Source: Nonomuraea harbinensis
Lineage (GTDB): Bacteria > Actinomycetota > Actinomycetes > Streptosporangiales > Streptosporangiaceae
DNA: 64,000 nt
Direction of reading: 5' to 3'
Assembly (NCBI RefSeq): GCF_019396385.1
Contig: NZ_JAHKRN010000029.1
Coordinates: forward strand, 46,489-110,488
Shown here: positions 22,545 through 30,457 of the stretch, piece by piece
Layout of the letters: every line of letters begins with the position of its first letter
Position numbering within the stretch: the stretch's first letter is position 1
The notes under the pieces: model-generated
What the model saw: the letters and a program-made list of their open reading frames with translations, nothing else
What the model was told of the DNA's origin: nothing
Database searches by the model: none
Program-made: the position numbers and the translations under genes

Positions 22545-23354
22545 TCAGGTGGGGCAGGACGTCCCGCCGCCGAGGTACTTCAGGTGGTTCCCGCTCACGA
22601 AGGGGCCCTGGCCGTCGGCGCCGCCGCTGCTCTTCAACCTGCGCCAGACCGTGGAACCGGGCTTGCGGTAGCCGTTGTAGCCGAAGACGTACACGGTGCC
22701 CTTGGTCAGCTTGCCCTCGGACTCGTACTTCGTGCCCGCCCAGGAACGCTTGTTGACGGCCTTCTCGGCCCGGTACCGGCACCAGACCGTCGGCTTCGGA
22801 TGCGTGCAGCTGTGGCTGGTGAGGATCTGCCGCCCGCCGCTGCCGAGCGAGCGGTTCTTGCCGTTGAAGTAGGGCTTGACCAGCTGCCAGGTCCCGTTCA
22901 CCTTCTGCTGCTGTTCGTAGTGCAGGTGGGGTTTGCCGGTTCCCACGCTGCCGATGCGGCCGATGACGGTGGACCGGGTGACCTTGGAGCCGTTCTTGAC
23001 GCGGTTCTTCATGTGCGCGTACATGGTGCGCCAGGTGCTGTTGTGCTCGACGTACATCGTGTTGGTCGTGCTGCCGGACAGATACCGCACCGTCCCGCCG
23101 ACCGCGGGGCGCACCTCCCAGCCGTCGGCGCTGTAACCGCCCGAGTAGGGGTTGCCGGTGTTCGGATACATGTCGAGCGCCTTGTCCACGTAACCGGCGT
23201 GGGATCCGGCGGAGTCCGTGAAGACCTTGGTGCCGCACGCGAACGGGAGCTGGAAGAACGGCCGCGAGGCGAGCGCCTCGGTGGCGGCGTGGGCCGGAGC
23301 CGGAAGGCCCGTCATGGCGACGAGCGCGGCGACGGACACGGCTGTGCGACGCAA
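22545..23354 (-). CDS. Secreted M23-like metallopeptidase
   Basis: 269 residues. The TTG at 23354 is the best start: AGGAGGA lies six bases upstream and the frame then encodes a signal peptide (TAVSVAALVAMTGLPAPAHA). The mature protein has KALDMYP and PHLHYEQQ, matching the metal-binding Asp and HxH motifs of LytM/M23 peptidases, with TMYVEHNSTWRTMYAHM between them. The C-terminal 80 residues (FGYNGYRKPGSTVWRRL) look like an SH3-like or lipoyl-like small beta domain. It probably cleaves peptidoglycan cross-bridges or acts on other bacteria. Divergent from a secreted phosphoesterase gene across a long inverted repeat. Confidence 0.82.
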   Translation of the reverse strand: MRRTAVSVAALVAMTGLPAPAHAATEALASRPFFQLPFACGTKVFTDSAGSHAGYVDKALDMYPNTGNPYSGGYSADGWEVRPAVGGTVRYLSGSTTNTMYVEHNSTWRTMYAHMKNRVKNGSKVTRSTVIGRIGSVGTGKPHLHYEQQQKVNGTWQLVKPYFNGKNRSLGSGGRQILTSHSCTHPKPTVWCRYRAEKAVNKRSWAGTKYESEGKLTKGTVYVFGYNGYRKPGSTVWRRLKSSGGADGQGPFVSGNHLKYLGGGTSCPT

Positions 23355-23407
23355 GAGGAGTCCTCCTCCATCAGGGGTGATAGGTGCCCCGGAGACGTTA
23401 GGGCGGC

Positions 23408-23455
23408 GGGTTATCGATTCCCTTAGCGCCGTTTCCCTTAGGGATTCGATAACCC
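23408..23455. promoter_or_regulatory. Large inverted repeat between two divergent secreted-enzyme genes
   Basis: Arms of 19 bases (23408-23426 and 23437-23455) match at 17 positions with a 10-base spacer. The left arm reads GGGTTATCGATTCCCTTAG. It is central between two TTG start codons (23354 and 23504), so one protein could control both. The half-site recurs upstream of the AfsR-like gene at 22519-22533. Confidence 0.65.
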
Positions 23456-23503
23456 GGCTCACTAACGTGCCTGGAAACTTCCACCGGATGAGAGGGGTGC
23501 GCC

Positions 23504-24328
23504 TTGCCACGTCACGCCAGCCTGAGGATCCTCGCCGCCGGTCTGCTGGCCGCGACCTGCTTTGCCGGTCCGGCGTCGGCCGAGGCCGCGGCCCGGCCGG
23601 TGCGCGTGCTCCAGTTCAACCTGTGCAACAGCGGGCACGCACCCTGCTGGGGCGAGAAGCCGGGCCCCGACGGCACCCGGGCCGCCAGGACGATGAGCAA
23701 GGTCGTGTCGGTGTTCAAATCGCTGAACCCGCGACCGTCCGTCGTCGTGATGAACGAGGTGTGCTCCTCCGACCTCGCCTCCATGAAGATCCGGCTCGGC
23801 CTCGACGGCGACTCGTTCTTCACCGTGTACAAGAACTCCGCCAAGTACACGTGCGGTGGTTCCAGGAACGGCGGCGGCTCCTACGGTTCGGCGATCCTGA
23901 CCGAGGCGCCGCTGCGCAAGCCGTACAGCGCGTACCGGCTGGAGAAGCGGTTCACCAAGCAGGACGGCAGCAGCGAGCGGCGGGTGATGGGCTGCCGGAA
24001 GGAGCCCGCCTTCACCGTCTGCACGGGCCACCTGTCGGTCAGCACGGTGGCGGTCGCCGAGGCGCAGTGCCGCGAGCTGATGAGCGGCGGCGGGAAACTG
24101 GCGGGCAGGGGCCCGCTGATCGTCTCCGGCGATCTGAACCTGCGCTGGAACAGGCCGGCCGAGCAGGCGGCGCTGAAGCGCTGCCTGGGCAGCGGCTACA
24201 CGCGCAAGAGCGACGGCAACCGCCAGCACGTGATCGCCCGTGACAGCGGCCACGGCTTCGTCAGGACCGGGACGATCAGCATGGGGTCGTACAGCGACCA
24301 CGACGCGTTCTGGGCGGACCTCTCGTGA
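23504..24328 (+). CDS. Secreted endonuclease/exonuclease/phosphatase-family protein
   Basis: 274 residues from a TTG at 23504, six bases after GAGGGG. Signal peptide to about residue 30 (LRILAAGLLAATCFAGPASA). The catalytic landmarks of the DNase-I-like fold are all visible: VLQFNLCN, VVMNEVC (metal-binding Glu), HLSV, VSGDLNLRW (Asp-x-Asn) and SDHDAFWA (catalytic His). Six cysteines suggest disulphides. It could be a secreted DNase, phosphodiesterase or sphingomyelinase-like enzyme. It shares its control region with the divergent M23-like gene, suggesting joint use against other cells or for nutrient release. Confidence 0.85.
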   Translation: MPRHASLRILAAGLLAATCFAGPASAEAAARPVRVLQFNLCNSGHAPCWGEKPGPDGTRAARTMSKVVSVFKSLNPRPSVVVMNEVCSSDLASMKIRLGLDGDSFFTVYKNSAKYTCGGSRNGGGSYGSAILTEAPLRKPYSAYRLEKRFTKQDGSSERRVMGCRKEPAFTVCTGHLSVSTVAVAEAQCRELMSGGGKLAGRGPLIVSGDLNLRWNRPAEQAALKRCLGSGYTRKSDGNRQHVIARDSGHGFVRTGTISMGSYSDHDAFWADLS

Positions 24329-24332
24329 GCCG

Positions 24333-24704
24333 TCAGAGGCCGAGGGCGTCGCCGCCGGGCAGGCGGGCGCGCAGCGCGGTGGGGACGTCGGGGTCGATGG
24401 GGACGACGACGGAGACGCCCGTCACGTCGAGCAGCCGCCGCAGCACCCCCCGCACGCCCGCCATCCGCAGCCAGCCGCCCGCCTGCCTGGCCCTCTCCAC
24501 GTAGTCGAGGAAGGTGCGCAGGCCCATCGAGTCGCAGAAGGTCAGCTCGGCGGTGTCGACGACGAGATGGATCCGCCCCCCGGACAGGCTGGCGCCGAGC
24601 GCCTCGTCCAGCTGGGGGCACCGGGTGGTGTCCAGCTCGCCGATCAGGCTGATGACCGCCGTGTCACCGAAGTATTCACTGGTGATGGCGAACGGTGCAT
24701 GCAT
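24333..24704 (-). CDS. STAS-domain anti-sigma factor antagonist
   Basis: 123 residues, the usual length. GELDTTRCPQLDEAL and VVDTAELTFCDSMGLRTF are the STAS signature; the serine in CDSMG is the site normally phosphorylated by an anti-sigma kinase. It probably takes part in a partner-switching cascade controlling an alternative sigma factor. No kinase or sigma gene is adjacent. Convergent with the phosphoesterase gene (four-base gap), divergent from the flavin reductase gene. Confidence 0.9.
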   Translation of the reverse strand: MHAPFAITSEYFGDTAVISLIGELDTTRCPQLDEALGASLSGGRIHLVVDTAELTFCDSMGLRTFLDYVERARQAGGWLRMAGVRGVLRRLLDVTGVSVVVPIDPDVPTALRARLPGGDALGL

Positions 24705-24811
24705 CCAGCGGCCTCCATGGTGTATGGGGGTGACATTACACCGGTCAAGGCCGGTCGACAGGTCCGATTGCCGCCGGTGCCGGGACCCCGGCAGGCGCGA
24801 AAGTGTGGTTC

Positions 24812-25465
24812 GTGACCAAGCACACCCGTATCGAACCGTCGATCCTCTACTTCGGCACCCCTGTCGTGCTGATCTCCACCGTGAACGAGGACGGCACGCC
24901 CAATCTGGCCCCGATGTCGTCGGCGTTCTGGCTCGGCTGGCGGGGCGTGCTGGGGCTGGGCAGGCGGTCCAAGACCGCGCGCAACATGACGCGGACCCGC
25001 GAGTGCGTGCTGAACCTGCCCTCGGACGAGCTCGCCCCCGCCGTCGACCGGCTCGCCCTGACCACCGGCGCCGACCCGGTGCCGCCGGGGAAGCGCGAGC
25101 GCGGCTACCGGTACGTGCCCGCCAAGTTCGAGCGGGCGGGGCTGACGCCGGTGGCGAGCGAGACCGTGGCGCCGCCCCGGGTGGCCGAGTGCCCGGTGAG
25201 CATGGAAGCGGTGGTGGTCGTCGAGCACCCGGTGGGCGACGGCGGGATCGTCACCTTCGAGGTGCGGGTGCAGCGCGTGTGGGTGCACGACGAGATCCGC
25301 AAGGAAGGCGCCGACGACCACGTGGACCCGGACCGGTGGCGGCCCCTGATCATGAGCTTCCAGAAGCTGTACGGGCTCGGGCCGCAGGTGCACGACTCGA
25401 CGCTGGCCCGCATCCCGGAGCACGCCTACCGGGGGCCGGACATCGAGAGGGCCCGCGCCGTGTGA
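24812..25465 (+). CDS. Flavin reductase family protein
   Basis: About 217 residues from GTG 24812 (VTKHTRIEPSILYFGTPVVL); GTG 24803 is in frame. The FMN-binding split barrel is seen in LISTVNEDGTPNLAPMSSAFWLG, NMTRTRECVLNLPSDE and the strand VAECPVSMEAVVVV. Such proteins supply reduced flavin to monooxygenases or bind FMN in other redox roles. No partner monooxygenase is nearby. No clear ribosome site, so the start is uncertain. Confidence 0.85.
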   Translation: MTKHTRIEPSILYFGTPVVLISTVNEDGTPNLAPMSSAFWLGWRGVLGLGRRSKTARNMTRTRECVLNLPSDELAPAVDRLALTTGADPVPPGKRERGYRYVPAKFERAGLTPVASETVAPPRVAECPVSMEAVVVVEHPVGDGGIVTFEVRVQRVWVHDEIRKEGADDHVDPDRWRPLIMSFQKLYGLGPQVHDSTLARIPEHAYRGPDIERARAV

Positions 25466-25475
25466 GCTGCACCGG

Positions 25476-26219
25476 TCAGACGCCCCGGCGCAGGGTCCGG
25501 TTGCCCAGGAACAGGCCGAGCGCGGCCACCGCCACCGCCGTCGCGGCCCCGTACAGGACCGGCAGGCCGAGCACCTGGCCGGAGAAGAGCGCGCGCTCGG
25601 CGTCGACGATGTAGGTGATCGGGTTGAGCCCGCCGGCCACCCGCAGCCAGTCCGGACCGGAGTCGAGCGGCAGCAGCACCCCCGACAGCAGCAGCATCGG
25701 GAACAGCAGCACCTGCGTGACCGTGTAGAACAGGGTGCCGTCGGGCGCCGACTTGACGGCCAGGACGAACGAGAGCGCGCCCAGCCCCACCCCGAACACG
25801 ATCAGCAGCGCCAGCCCGGCGACCACCCCCGTCCAATGCAGCTCGAACCCGAGCGGCAGCGCCAGCACGATGATCAGGACGGCCTGGGCGAACAGCACGG
25901 CCATCTCCTTCATCGTCCTGCCGACCAGCATCGCGGTCCGGTTCAGCGGCGTCACCATCATCCGCTCCATCGAGCCGCCGACCAGCTCCATCAGCACGTA
26001 GTAGCCGGCCGCCATCGGCCCGGTCAGGCACATCATCACCAGGATGCCCGGCACGAACCACTGCCAGGACGCCCCGACGGCGCCGTCCAGCAGGGCCCCG
26101 AACAGGAACAGGAACAGCAGCGGCTGCCCCATCTCGAACATCAGCCCCACCGGCTCCCGCCACGCGGGAGTGAACTCGCGGCGGAACACGGTCACGGTGT
26201 CACGCAGGAAGGTCGTCAT
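25476..26219 (-). CDS. ABC-2 type transporter permease (DrrB-like)
   Basis: 247 residues with six membrane helices and the ABC2_membrane pattern (PGILVMMCLTGPMAAGYYVLMELVGGSMERMMVTPL, including the conserved region before the third helix). It pairs with the ATPase gene that overlaps its start by 20 bases. Together they should form a DrrAB-type exporter of drugs or lipids. Last gene of the operon. Confidence 0.92.
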   Translation of the reverse strand: MTTFLRDTVTVFRREFTPAWREPVGLMFEMGQPLLFLFLFGALLDGAVGASWQWFVPGILVMMCLTGPMAAGYYVLMELVGGSMERMMVTPLNRTAMLVGRTMKEMAVLFAQAVLIIVLALPLGFELHWTGVVAGLALLIVFGVGLGALSFVLAVKSAPDGTLFYTVTQVLLFPMLLLSGVLLPLDSGPDWLRVAGGLNPITYIVDAERALFSGQVLGLPVLYGAATAVAVAALGLFLGNRTLRRGV

Positions 26220-27144
26220 CGCTGAGGCTTCTCCCGGTCAGGGTGAGGAACACGTCGTCGAGGGTCGGGCGGACGGTCTCGGCGGTGGCGACCTTGACGC
26301 CCGCCGCCTCCAGCGTGCGCAGGTGCTCGGGCAGGGCGGCGGTCGCGGAGGCCGCGCGCAGCCGCACGGTGACGCCCTCGGCGGCGCCGCCGAGGAGCGC
26401 GGCGGCCCGCCCGGCGTCCTGGGCGGTGTGCGTGGTGAGCGTGACGCGGTCGCCGGCCAGGTCGTTCTTGAGCTGCTCGGCCGTGCCGACGGCGATGATC
26501 CGGCCGTCGTCGATGATGATCACCCGCTCGGCCATGCTGTCGGCCTCTTCGAGGTAGTGGGTGGTGAGGAAGAGCGTGGTCCCGTACGTCTCGCGCAGGC
26601 GCAGGATGTGTGACCAGATCTCGGCGCGGCTCTTCGGGTCGAGCCCGGTCGAGGGCTCGTCCAGGAACAGCAGGCCGGGGCGGTGGACGAGGCCGAGGGC
26701 GATGTCGAGGCGGCGGCGCTGGCCGCCGGAGAGCGTGCCGGGCTTGCGCGCGGCCAGCGGCCCCAGGTCGAGCAGTTCCAGCATCTCGCCGGCCCGGCGG
26801 CGGGCCTCGGCGCTGGTCAGGCCGTAGCAGCGGCCCTGGGTGACGAGCTCGTCGCCGACGCGGAAGTTCTCTCCGGCGCTGTTCCGCTGGCCGACGTAGC
26901 CGATCCTGGCGCGCACCCCGGCGGGGTCGCGCGCCACGTCGCGGCCGGCGACGGTGGCGGTGCCGGACGTCGGCGGCAGCAGCGTGGTGAGCATCCGCAG
27001 CGTGGTGGACTTGCCCGCGCCGTTCGGGCCGAGGAACGCGACGAGCTGTCCGGGCTCGACGTCCAGGTCGATGCCGCGTACGGCCTCGACGGTCTGTTTC
27101 TTCTTCAGGGAGAACACGCGGGTCAGACCCCGGGTGTGGATCAT
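26200..27144 (-). CDS. ABC transporter ATPase, DrrA family
   Basis: 314 residues. Walker A GPNGAGKST, signature LSGGQRRRLDIAL, Walker B LLFLDEPSTGLD and H-loop TTHYLEEAD are in order. The C-terminal 90 residues (AGVKVATAETVRPTLDDVFLTLTG) are the DrrA-type extension. It powers the overlapping permease to export a hydrophobic compound. ATG with GGAGGAAGG upstream. A perfect palindrome about 100 bases upstream suggests TetR-type control, although no TetR gene is adjacent. Confidence 0.94.
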   Translation of the reverse strand: MIHTRGLTRVFSLKKKQTVEAVRGIDLDVEPGQLVAFLGPNGAGKSTTLRMLTTLLPPTSGTATVAGRDVARDPAGVRARIGYVGQRNSAGENFRVGDELVTQGRCYGLTSAEARRRAGEMLELLDLGPLAARKPGTLSGGQRRRLDIALGLVHRPGLLFLDEPSTGLDPKSRAEIWSHILRLRETYGTTLFLTTHYLEEADSMAERVIIIDDGRIIAVGTAEQLKNDLAGDRVTLTTHTAQDAGRAAALLGGAAEGVTVRLRAASATAALPEHLRTLEAAGVKVATAETVRPTLDDVFLTLTGRSLSDDDLPA

Positions 27145-27239
27145 GGTGCCTTCCTCCGGGCATGGCGAAGAAACCCCTGGTGGTGGGGGGTGTCGGATGG
27201 GAGCGGCTCAAGTGTCAGCCCGGGAAAGCGGTCCTGGCA

Positions 27240-27258
27240 AACGTGAACATCACGTTCA
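27240..27258. promoter_or_regulatory. Palindromic operator between DrrAB operon and GH25 gene
   Basis: AACGTGA-ACA-TCACGTT (27240-27256) is a perfect inverted repeat. A second one, TGAAC-ATCAC-GTTCA (27244-27258), overlaps it. The size fits a TetR-family operator. It lies about 100 bases before the ATPase start and 120 before the muramidase start; control of the exporter is more likely. Confidence 0.5.
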
Positions 27259-27376
27259 TATACGGCTCTGACCTGCGGAAACGCCACGTGGTTCGGATGG
27301 CGATGACGGATAACTTTTCGGCCTCTGAAGTGCGATTTCTCCGTACATGTAAAGATTTTTTGCGACTATCACCCAT

Positions 27377-28387
27377 GTGAAGCGTCTGGTGCTCATCGCG
27401 GTGGTGGCGGCAGTCGGTCTGGGCGCGCAGAGCGCCCAGGCGGCGGACGGGGTCGCGGGGGTGGACGTCAGCAACTGGACCGGCGAGGTCGACTGGTCGG
27501 CGGCGGCGTCGGGCGGCGCCAAGTTCGCCTTCGTGCACGCCACCGAGGGCGGCGACTACGTCAACCCGCGCTTCACCGCGCAGTTCGACGGCGCGGCGGC
27601 GGCCGGGCTGGTCCGCGGCGCCTACCACTTCGCGCAGCCGCACGAGTCGGGCGGGGCCGCGCAGGCCGAGCACTTCGTGCGCAACGGCGGCAACTGGCTC
27701 ACCGACGGGCGGACGCTGCCCGGCGTGCTCGACCTCGAAGACAACCCGTACCAGGACAGGAACGGCAAGAACGCCTGCTACGGCCTGTCGGCCAAGGACA
27801 TGGTCGCCTGGATCAAGGACTTCACCAGGACCTACCGGGCCAGGACCGGGCGTCAGGCGATCGTCTACACCACCACGAGCTGGTGGCGGACCTGCACGGG
27901 CGACAGCACCGCGGCCAAGTCCAGCCCGCTGTGGATCGCCCGGTGGGGCGCCGACCCGGGCGAGCTGCCCAAGGCATGGCAGAAGCACACGTTCTGGCAG
28001 TCGGCCGACAAGGGCCCGCTGCCCGGCGGGCAGAACGCGTTCAACGGCTCCGAGTCCGAACTGGCCGCGATGGCCAACCCGCCGGCCGAGGTGACCATCT
28101 CCGGCAAGACGGTCAGCCGCACGACCTACCGGCTGACCGTGGCCAACACCGGGCCGCATCCGGTCACGGACGTCAAGGTCTCCGGGCGGACGTTCGGCGG
28201 GCAGCGGGTGGTCAAGGCGCCCACCGGCTGCACGTTCAGCGGCACCGCGATCCGCTGCTCGATCGACGAGCTCCGGCGCGGCCAGAAGAGGACGTTCGCC
28301 TTCACCACCAAGCCCCGCAAGAAGAAGGGCACGGTCGGCATCCGGTTCACCGTCGGAACCGTGGCGGTCAAGCTAAGCGCCAGATAG
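27377..28387 (+). CDS. Secreted GH25 muramidase with C-terminal beta domain
   Basis: 336 residues. Signal peptide MKRLVLIAVVAAVGLGAQSA, then a GH25 lysozyme domain (about 25-215): GVDVSNWTGEVDW, FAFVHATEGGDYVNP, AYHFAQP and GVLDLEDNPY supply the catalytic Asp/Glu residues. The last 110 residues (VTISGKTVSRTTYRLTVANTG) form a CARDB/DUF11-like beta-sandwich with a CTFSGTAIRC disulphide candidate. It should cleave the glycan of peptidoglycan outside the cell. GTG start. The AT-rich region before it contains TAAAGAT preceded by TG, an extended -10-like element. Confidence 0.9.
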   Translation: MKRLVLIAVVAAVGLGAQSAQAADGVAGVDVSNWTGEVDWSAAASGGAKFAFVHATEGGDYVNPRFTAQFDGAAAAGLVRGAYHFAQPHESGGAAQAEHFVRNGGNWLTDGRTLPGVLDLEDNPYQDRNGKNACYGLSAKDMVAWIKDFTRTYRARTGRQAIVYTTTSWWRTCTGDSTAAKSSPLWIARWGADPGELPKAWQKHTFWQSADKGPLPGGQNAFNGSESELAAMANPPAEVTISGKTVSRTTYRLTVANTGPHPVTDVKVSGRTFGGQRVVKAPTGCTFSGTAIRCSIDELRRGQKRTFAFTTKPRKKKGTVGIRFTVGTVAVKLSAR

Positions 28388-28430
28388 CCCCATAAGGCAG
28401 GATTGAACCGGCATCACGAGGGAGGCACGG

Positions 28431-28958
28431 GTGTCGGGGAGGCGCGGAGCTCTGCTCGCCATGGCGCTCGTCCTGCTCGTCGTCACCGCCTCCGCCCCGA
28501 TCAAGCACTACGTCTTACCCCGGATCGTCGCGGTCGCGTACGAGATCGAGCGCCACGGCATCGTCTACTCCTGGGGCGGCGGCCACGCCGAACGCCCCGG
28601 CCCCTCCACGGGCACCTGCGCCGGCTACACGGGCCGGATCAAGCCCTGCCCCGCCACCCGGACGCGAGGGCTGGACTGCTCCGGGCTCACGCGCTGGGTG
28701 TACGCGCTCGCGCACGGCGCGGACGTGCTCGGGCCGGGCAACACCGACGACCACGTACGGCGGATGCGCCAGGTCCGGTCGCCGGTGCCGGGTGACCTCG
28801 TCTTCTTCGGCGAACGCAGGAAGAAACGGCTCAGGACCCGGCACGTCGGCATCTATCTGGGCCTCGGGCGGATGATGAACGCCCCCGAGACCGGCGCGAT
28901 CGTCCGGGTGGACGACATCGCGAAGGTGCCCGGATTCCTCGGGTTCTACCGCTACTGA
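28431..28958 (+). CDS. NlpC/P60 family protein, membrane-anchored or secreted
   Basis: 175 residues. A hydrophobic N-terminal helix (ALLAMALVLLVVTASAP) lacks an obvious cut site. The C40 domain has GIVYSWGGGH, GLDCSGLTRWVYAL (catalytic Cys), PGDLVFFG and TRHVGIYLG (catalytic His). It is probably a cell-wall endopeptidase acting outside the membrane. GGGAGG five bases before the GTG. It follows the GH25 muramidase by 43 bases, so the two wall hydrolases may share a transcript. Confidence 0.9.
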   Translation: MSGRRGALLAMALVLLVVTASAPIKHYVLPRIVAVAYEIERHGIVYSWGGGHAERPGPSTGTCAGYTGRIKPCPATRTRGLDCSGLTRWVYALAHGADVLGPGNTDDHVRRMRQVRSPVPGDLVFFGERRKKRLRTRHVGIYLGLGRMMNAPETGAIVRVDDIAKVPGFLGFYRY

Positions 28959-29018
28959 TCCCGTTACGCCTGTCGCCTCGCGGGAAATTGAGAGACCCGA
29001 AGGCTAATGTGTGCCGCT

Positions 29019-29249
29019 ATGGACAGGCGATGGGTCGGGAGCGACGGGTACGAGATCGTGCTCGGCATGCGGGCCGGGCGTCAGGTGCTGAGGGTGCGCC
29101 GCAACGGCCGGCTCGTCGCCGAGTGCGCGTCGGTCTCCGAGGTCGCGCGCCACGTCGATCTGGCCGATCTCTGCGAGGTCATCGCGCTGCCCACGCGGCC
29201 CCGGAAAACCGGGCGGGAGACGGCCCGAACGAGTTCGCATCATCGTTGA
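29019..29249 (+). CDS. Small conserved-looking protein, unknown function
   Basis: 76 residues from ATG 29019 (ATG 29007 is in frame). The sequence is basic with a repeated beta pattern (YEIVLGMRAGRQVLRVRRNGRLVAEC) and a final helix (VSEVARHVDLADLCEVI). TAATGT (29005-29010) ends eight bases before the ATG, so it may be leaderless. No family name known to me. It sits directly upstream of the tRNA-Thr gene. Confidence 0.55.
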   Translation: MDRRWVGSDGYEIVLGMRAGRQVLRVRRNGRLVAECASVSEVARHVDLADLCEVIALPTRPRKTGRETARTSSHHR

Positions 29250-29288
29250 GTGCCGTGTATGGTTACACCTGTCCGCAGCGCCGGACAG

Positions 29289-29364
29289 GCCCCTATAGCT
29301 CAGTCGGCAGAGCGTCTCCATGGTAAGGAGAAGGTCAACGGTTCGATTCCGTTTGGGGGCTCCA
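29289..29364 (+). tRNA. tRNA-Thr (anticodon GGT)
   Basis: A full cloverleaf: acceptor GCCCCTA pairs with TGGGGGC, the anticodon stem TCTCC/GGAGA closes the loop ATGGTAA with anticodon GGT, and the T-arm AACGG/CCGTT holds TTCGATT. The CCA end is encoded. It is followed by a strong terminator. Confidence 0.97.
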
Positions 29365-29375
29365 CCCGCGACAGA

Positions 29376-29396
29376 CCCCACCACGGTGGGGTTTTT
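29376..29396 (+). terminator. Intrinsic terminator after tRNA-Thr
   Basis: CCCCACC (29376-29382) pairs with GGTGGGG (29385-29391) and is followed by TTTTT, a classic Rho-independent terminator twelve bases after the tRNA end. The adjacent tRNA-Met therefore needs its own promoter; TATCCT at 29481-29486 is a candidate -10 box. Confidence 0.85.
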
Positions 29397-29516
29397 GCTT
29401 TGTGTCGCCGGGGGTGCTTTTGGCATACTTGCATCACCCCGCCTGACCAGGCGAGTGACGTAGACGCTCGCGGGGTCGGGTATCCTCTACGGGGCCGGGT
29501 CGTTTCCGGCTTCAAA

Positions 29517-29590
29517 GGCGGAGTAGCTCAGTCAGGCAGAGCAAACGGCTCATAATCGTTGTGTCGCCGGTTCAAGTCCGGCCTCCGCTA
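29517..29590 (+). tRNA. tRNA-Met (anticodon CAT, elongator type)
   Basis: Acceptor GGCGGAG pairs with CTCCGCT (one G-T wobble). The anticodon stem AACGG/TCGTT closes loop CTCATAA with anticodon CAT, and the T-arm GCCGG/CCGGC holds TTCAAGT. No CCA is encoded, unlike the neighbouring tRNA-Thr. The G1 acceptor start argues against initiator tRNA. A modified tRNA-Ile2 with CAT cannot be fully excluded by eye, but the location before rpmG favours Met. Confidence 0.93.
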
Positions 29591-29661
29591 CTGCCCTCAC
29601 CCAGGTCACCCGGCCTGGGTCCGGGCATGTCCATGTCCCGAACGTAGAAAGGCACTCCCAA

Positions 29662-29826
29662 GTGGCTGCCACCGACGTTAGGCCGAAGATCACGCTGGCC
29701 TGCCAGGAGTGCAAGCACCGCAACTACATCACGCGGAAGAACCGGCGCAACGACCCGGATCGGCTTGAGCTGAAGAAGTACTGCCCCAACTGCCGCTGCC
29801 ACCGCGCGCACCGCGAGACCCGCTAG
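29662..29826 (+). CDS. rpmG: 50S ribosomal protein L33
   Basis: 54 residues from a GTG. KITLACQECKHRNYITRKNRR and KKYCPNCRCHRAHRETR are the L33 family pattern. Both CxxC pairs are present, so this is the zinc-binding (C+) form. It is a component of the large ribosomal subunit near the exit site. Position after tRNA-Met and before the MaoC pair follows the conserved actinobacterial order. Confidence 0.96.
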   Translation: MAATDVRPKITLACQECKHRNYITRKNRRNDPDRLELKKYCPNCRCHRAHRETR

Positions 29827-29868
29827 TTCTCGTCAGGGGCGGTCACTCCCGGCCTCCATAGAGCGCAC

Positions 29869-29898
29869 AACCGGCGTCCCCTCCGGGCGCCGGTTTGT
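29869..29898 (+). terminator. Terminator after rpmG
   Basis: AACCGGCG (29869-29876) pairs perfectly with CGCCGGTT (29888-29895) across an 11-base loop, followed by TTGT. Position 43 bases after the rpmG stop fits a terminator for the L33 transcript. Confidence 0.65.
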
Positions 29899-30006
29899 CA
29901 TGTCCGGGAGGGCGGCAAAAAGCAGGCCATCGGCAGCGACAGCCGAACCTTGTTCTGTTACCTTCTGCTCAACAGCGCGTCCGGTGAGACATGCGAGGGA
30001 GCATCG

Positions 30007-30456
30007 ATGGCCTTGAACCGTGACTTCGTGGGGCGCAGTTACCCATCCAGCACCCCATACGAAGTCAGCCGGGTGAAGATCCGAGAGTTCGCGGCGGCGA
30101 TCGGCGACGACAACCCGATCTACCACGACAGGGAGGCCGCCAGGGCCGCCGGCCACCCCGACGTGGTGGCCCCGCCCACCTTCCCGATCGTCTTCAGCCT
30201 GCGGGGCGGCGGCGAGGCGCTCGCCGACCCCGACCTGGGGCTCAACTTCGCCATGGTCGTCCACGGTGAGCAGCGTTTCGAGTATCTCCGCCCGGTCTAC
30301 GCGGGCGACGAGCTGGTCACCACCGCCACCATCACCGACATCCGCACCGCCGGGCGCAACGAGCTGCTGACGGTCAGGAGCGACGTCACGACGGTCTCCG
30401 GCGAGCCGGTCTGCACCACGTACAACACGATCGTCGAGCGCGGAGGGGCGGCCTGA
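30007..30456 (+). CDS. MaoC/FAS1-like hot-dog dehydratase, HadA type
   Basis: 149 residues. It begins MALNRDFVGRSYPSSTPYEV and has IREFAAAIGDDNPIYHD, then PPTFPIVFSL, the pattern of the N-terminal MaoC-type subunit of (3R)-hydroxyacyl-ACP dehydratases. The partner gene follows after one base, as in mycobacterial HadAB. It would dehydrate beta-hydroxyacyl-ACP in type II fatty-acid synthesis; in a genus without mycolic acids the exact substrate is unclear. Ribosome site GAGGGA before the ATG. Confidence 0.87.
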   Translation: MALNRDFVGRSYPSSTPYEVSRVKIREFAAAIGDDNPIYHDREAARAAGHPDVVAPPTFPIVFSLRGGGEALADPDLGLNFAMVVHGEQRFEYLRPVYAGDELVTTATITDIRTAGRNELLTVRSDVTTVSGEPVCTTYNTIVERGGAA

Positions 30457-30457
30457 C

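Noticed and set aside
24719..24742. GGTGTA ... TACACC inverted repeat upstream of the STAS gene
   Set aside because: Six-base arms with a 12-base spacer; position is suggestive but the match is too short to claim an operator.
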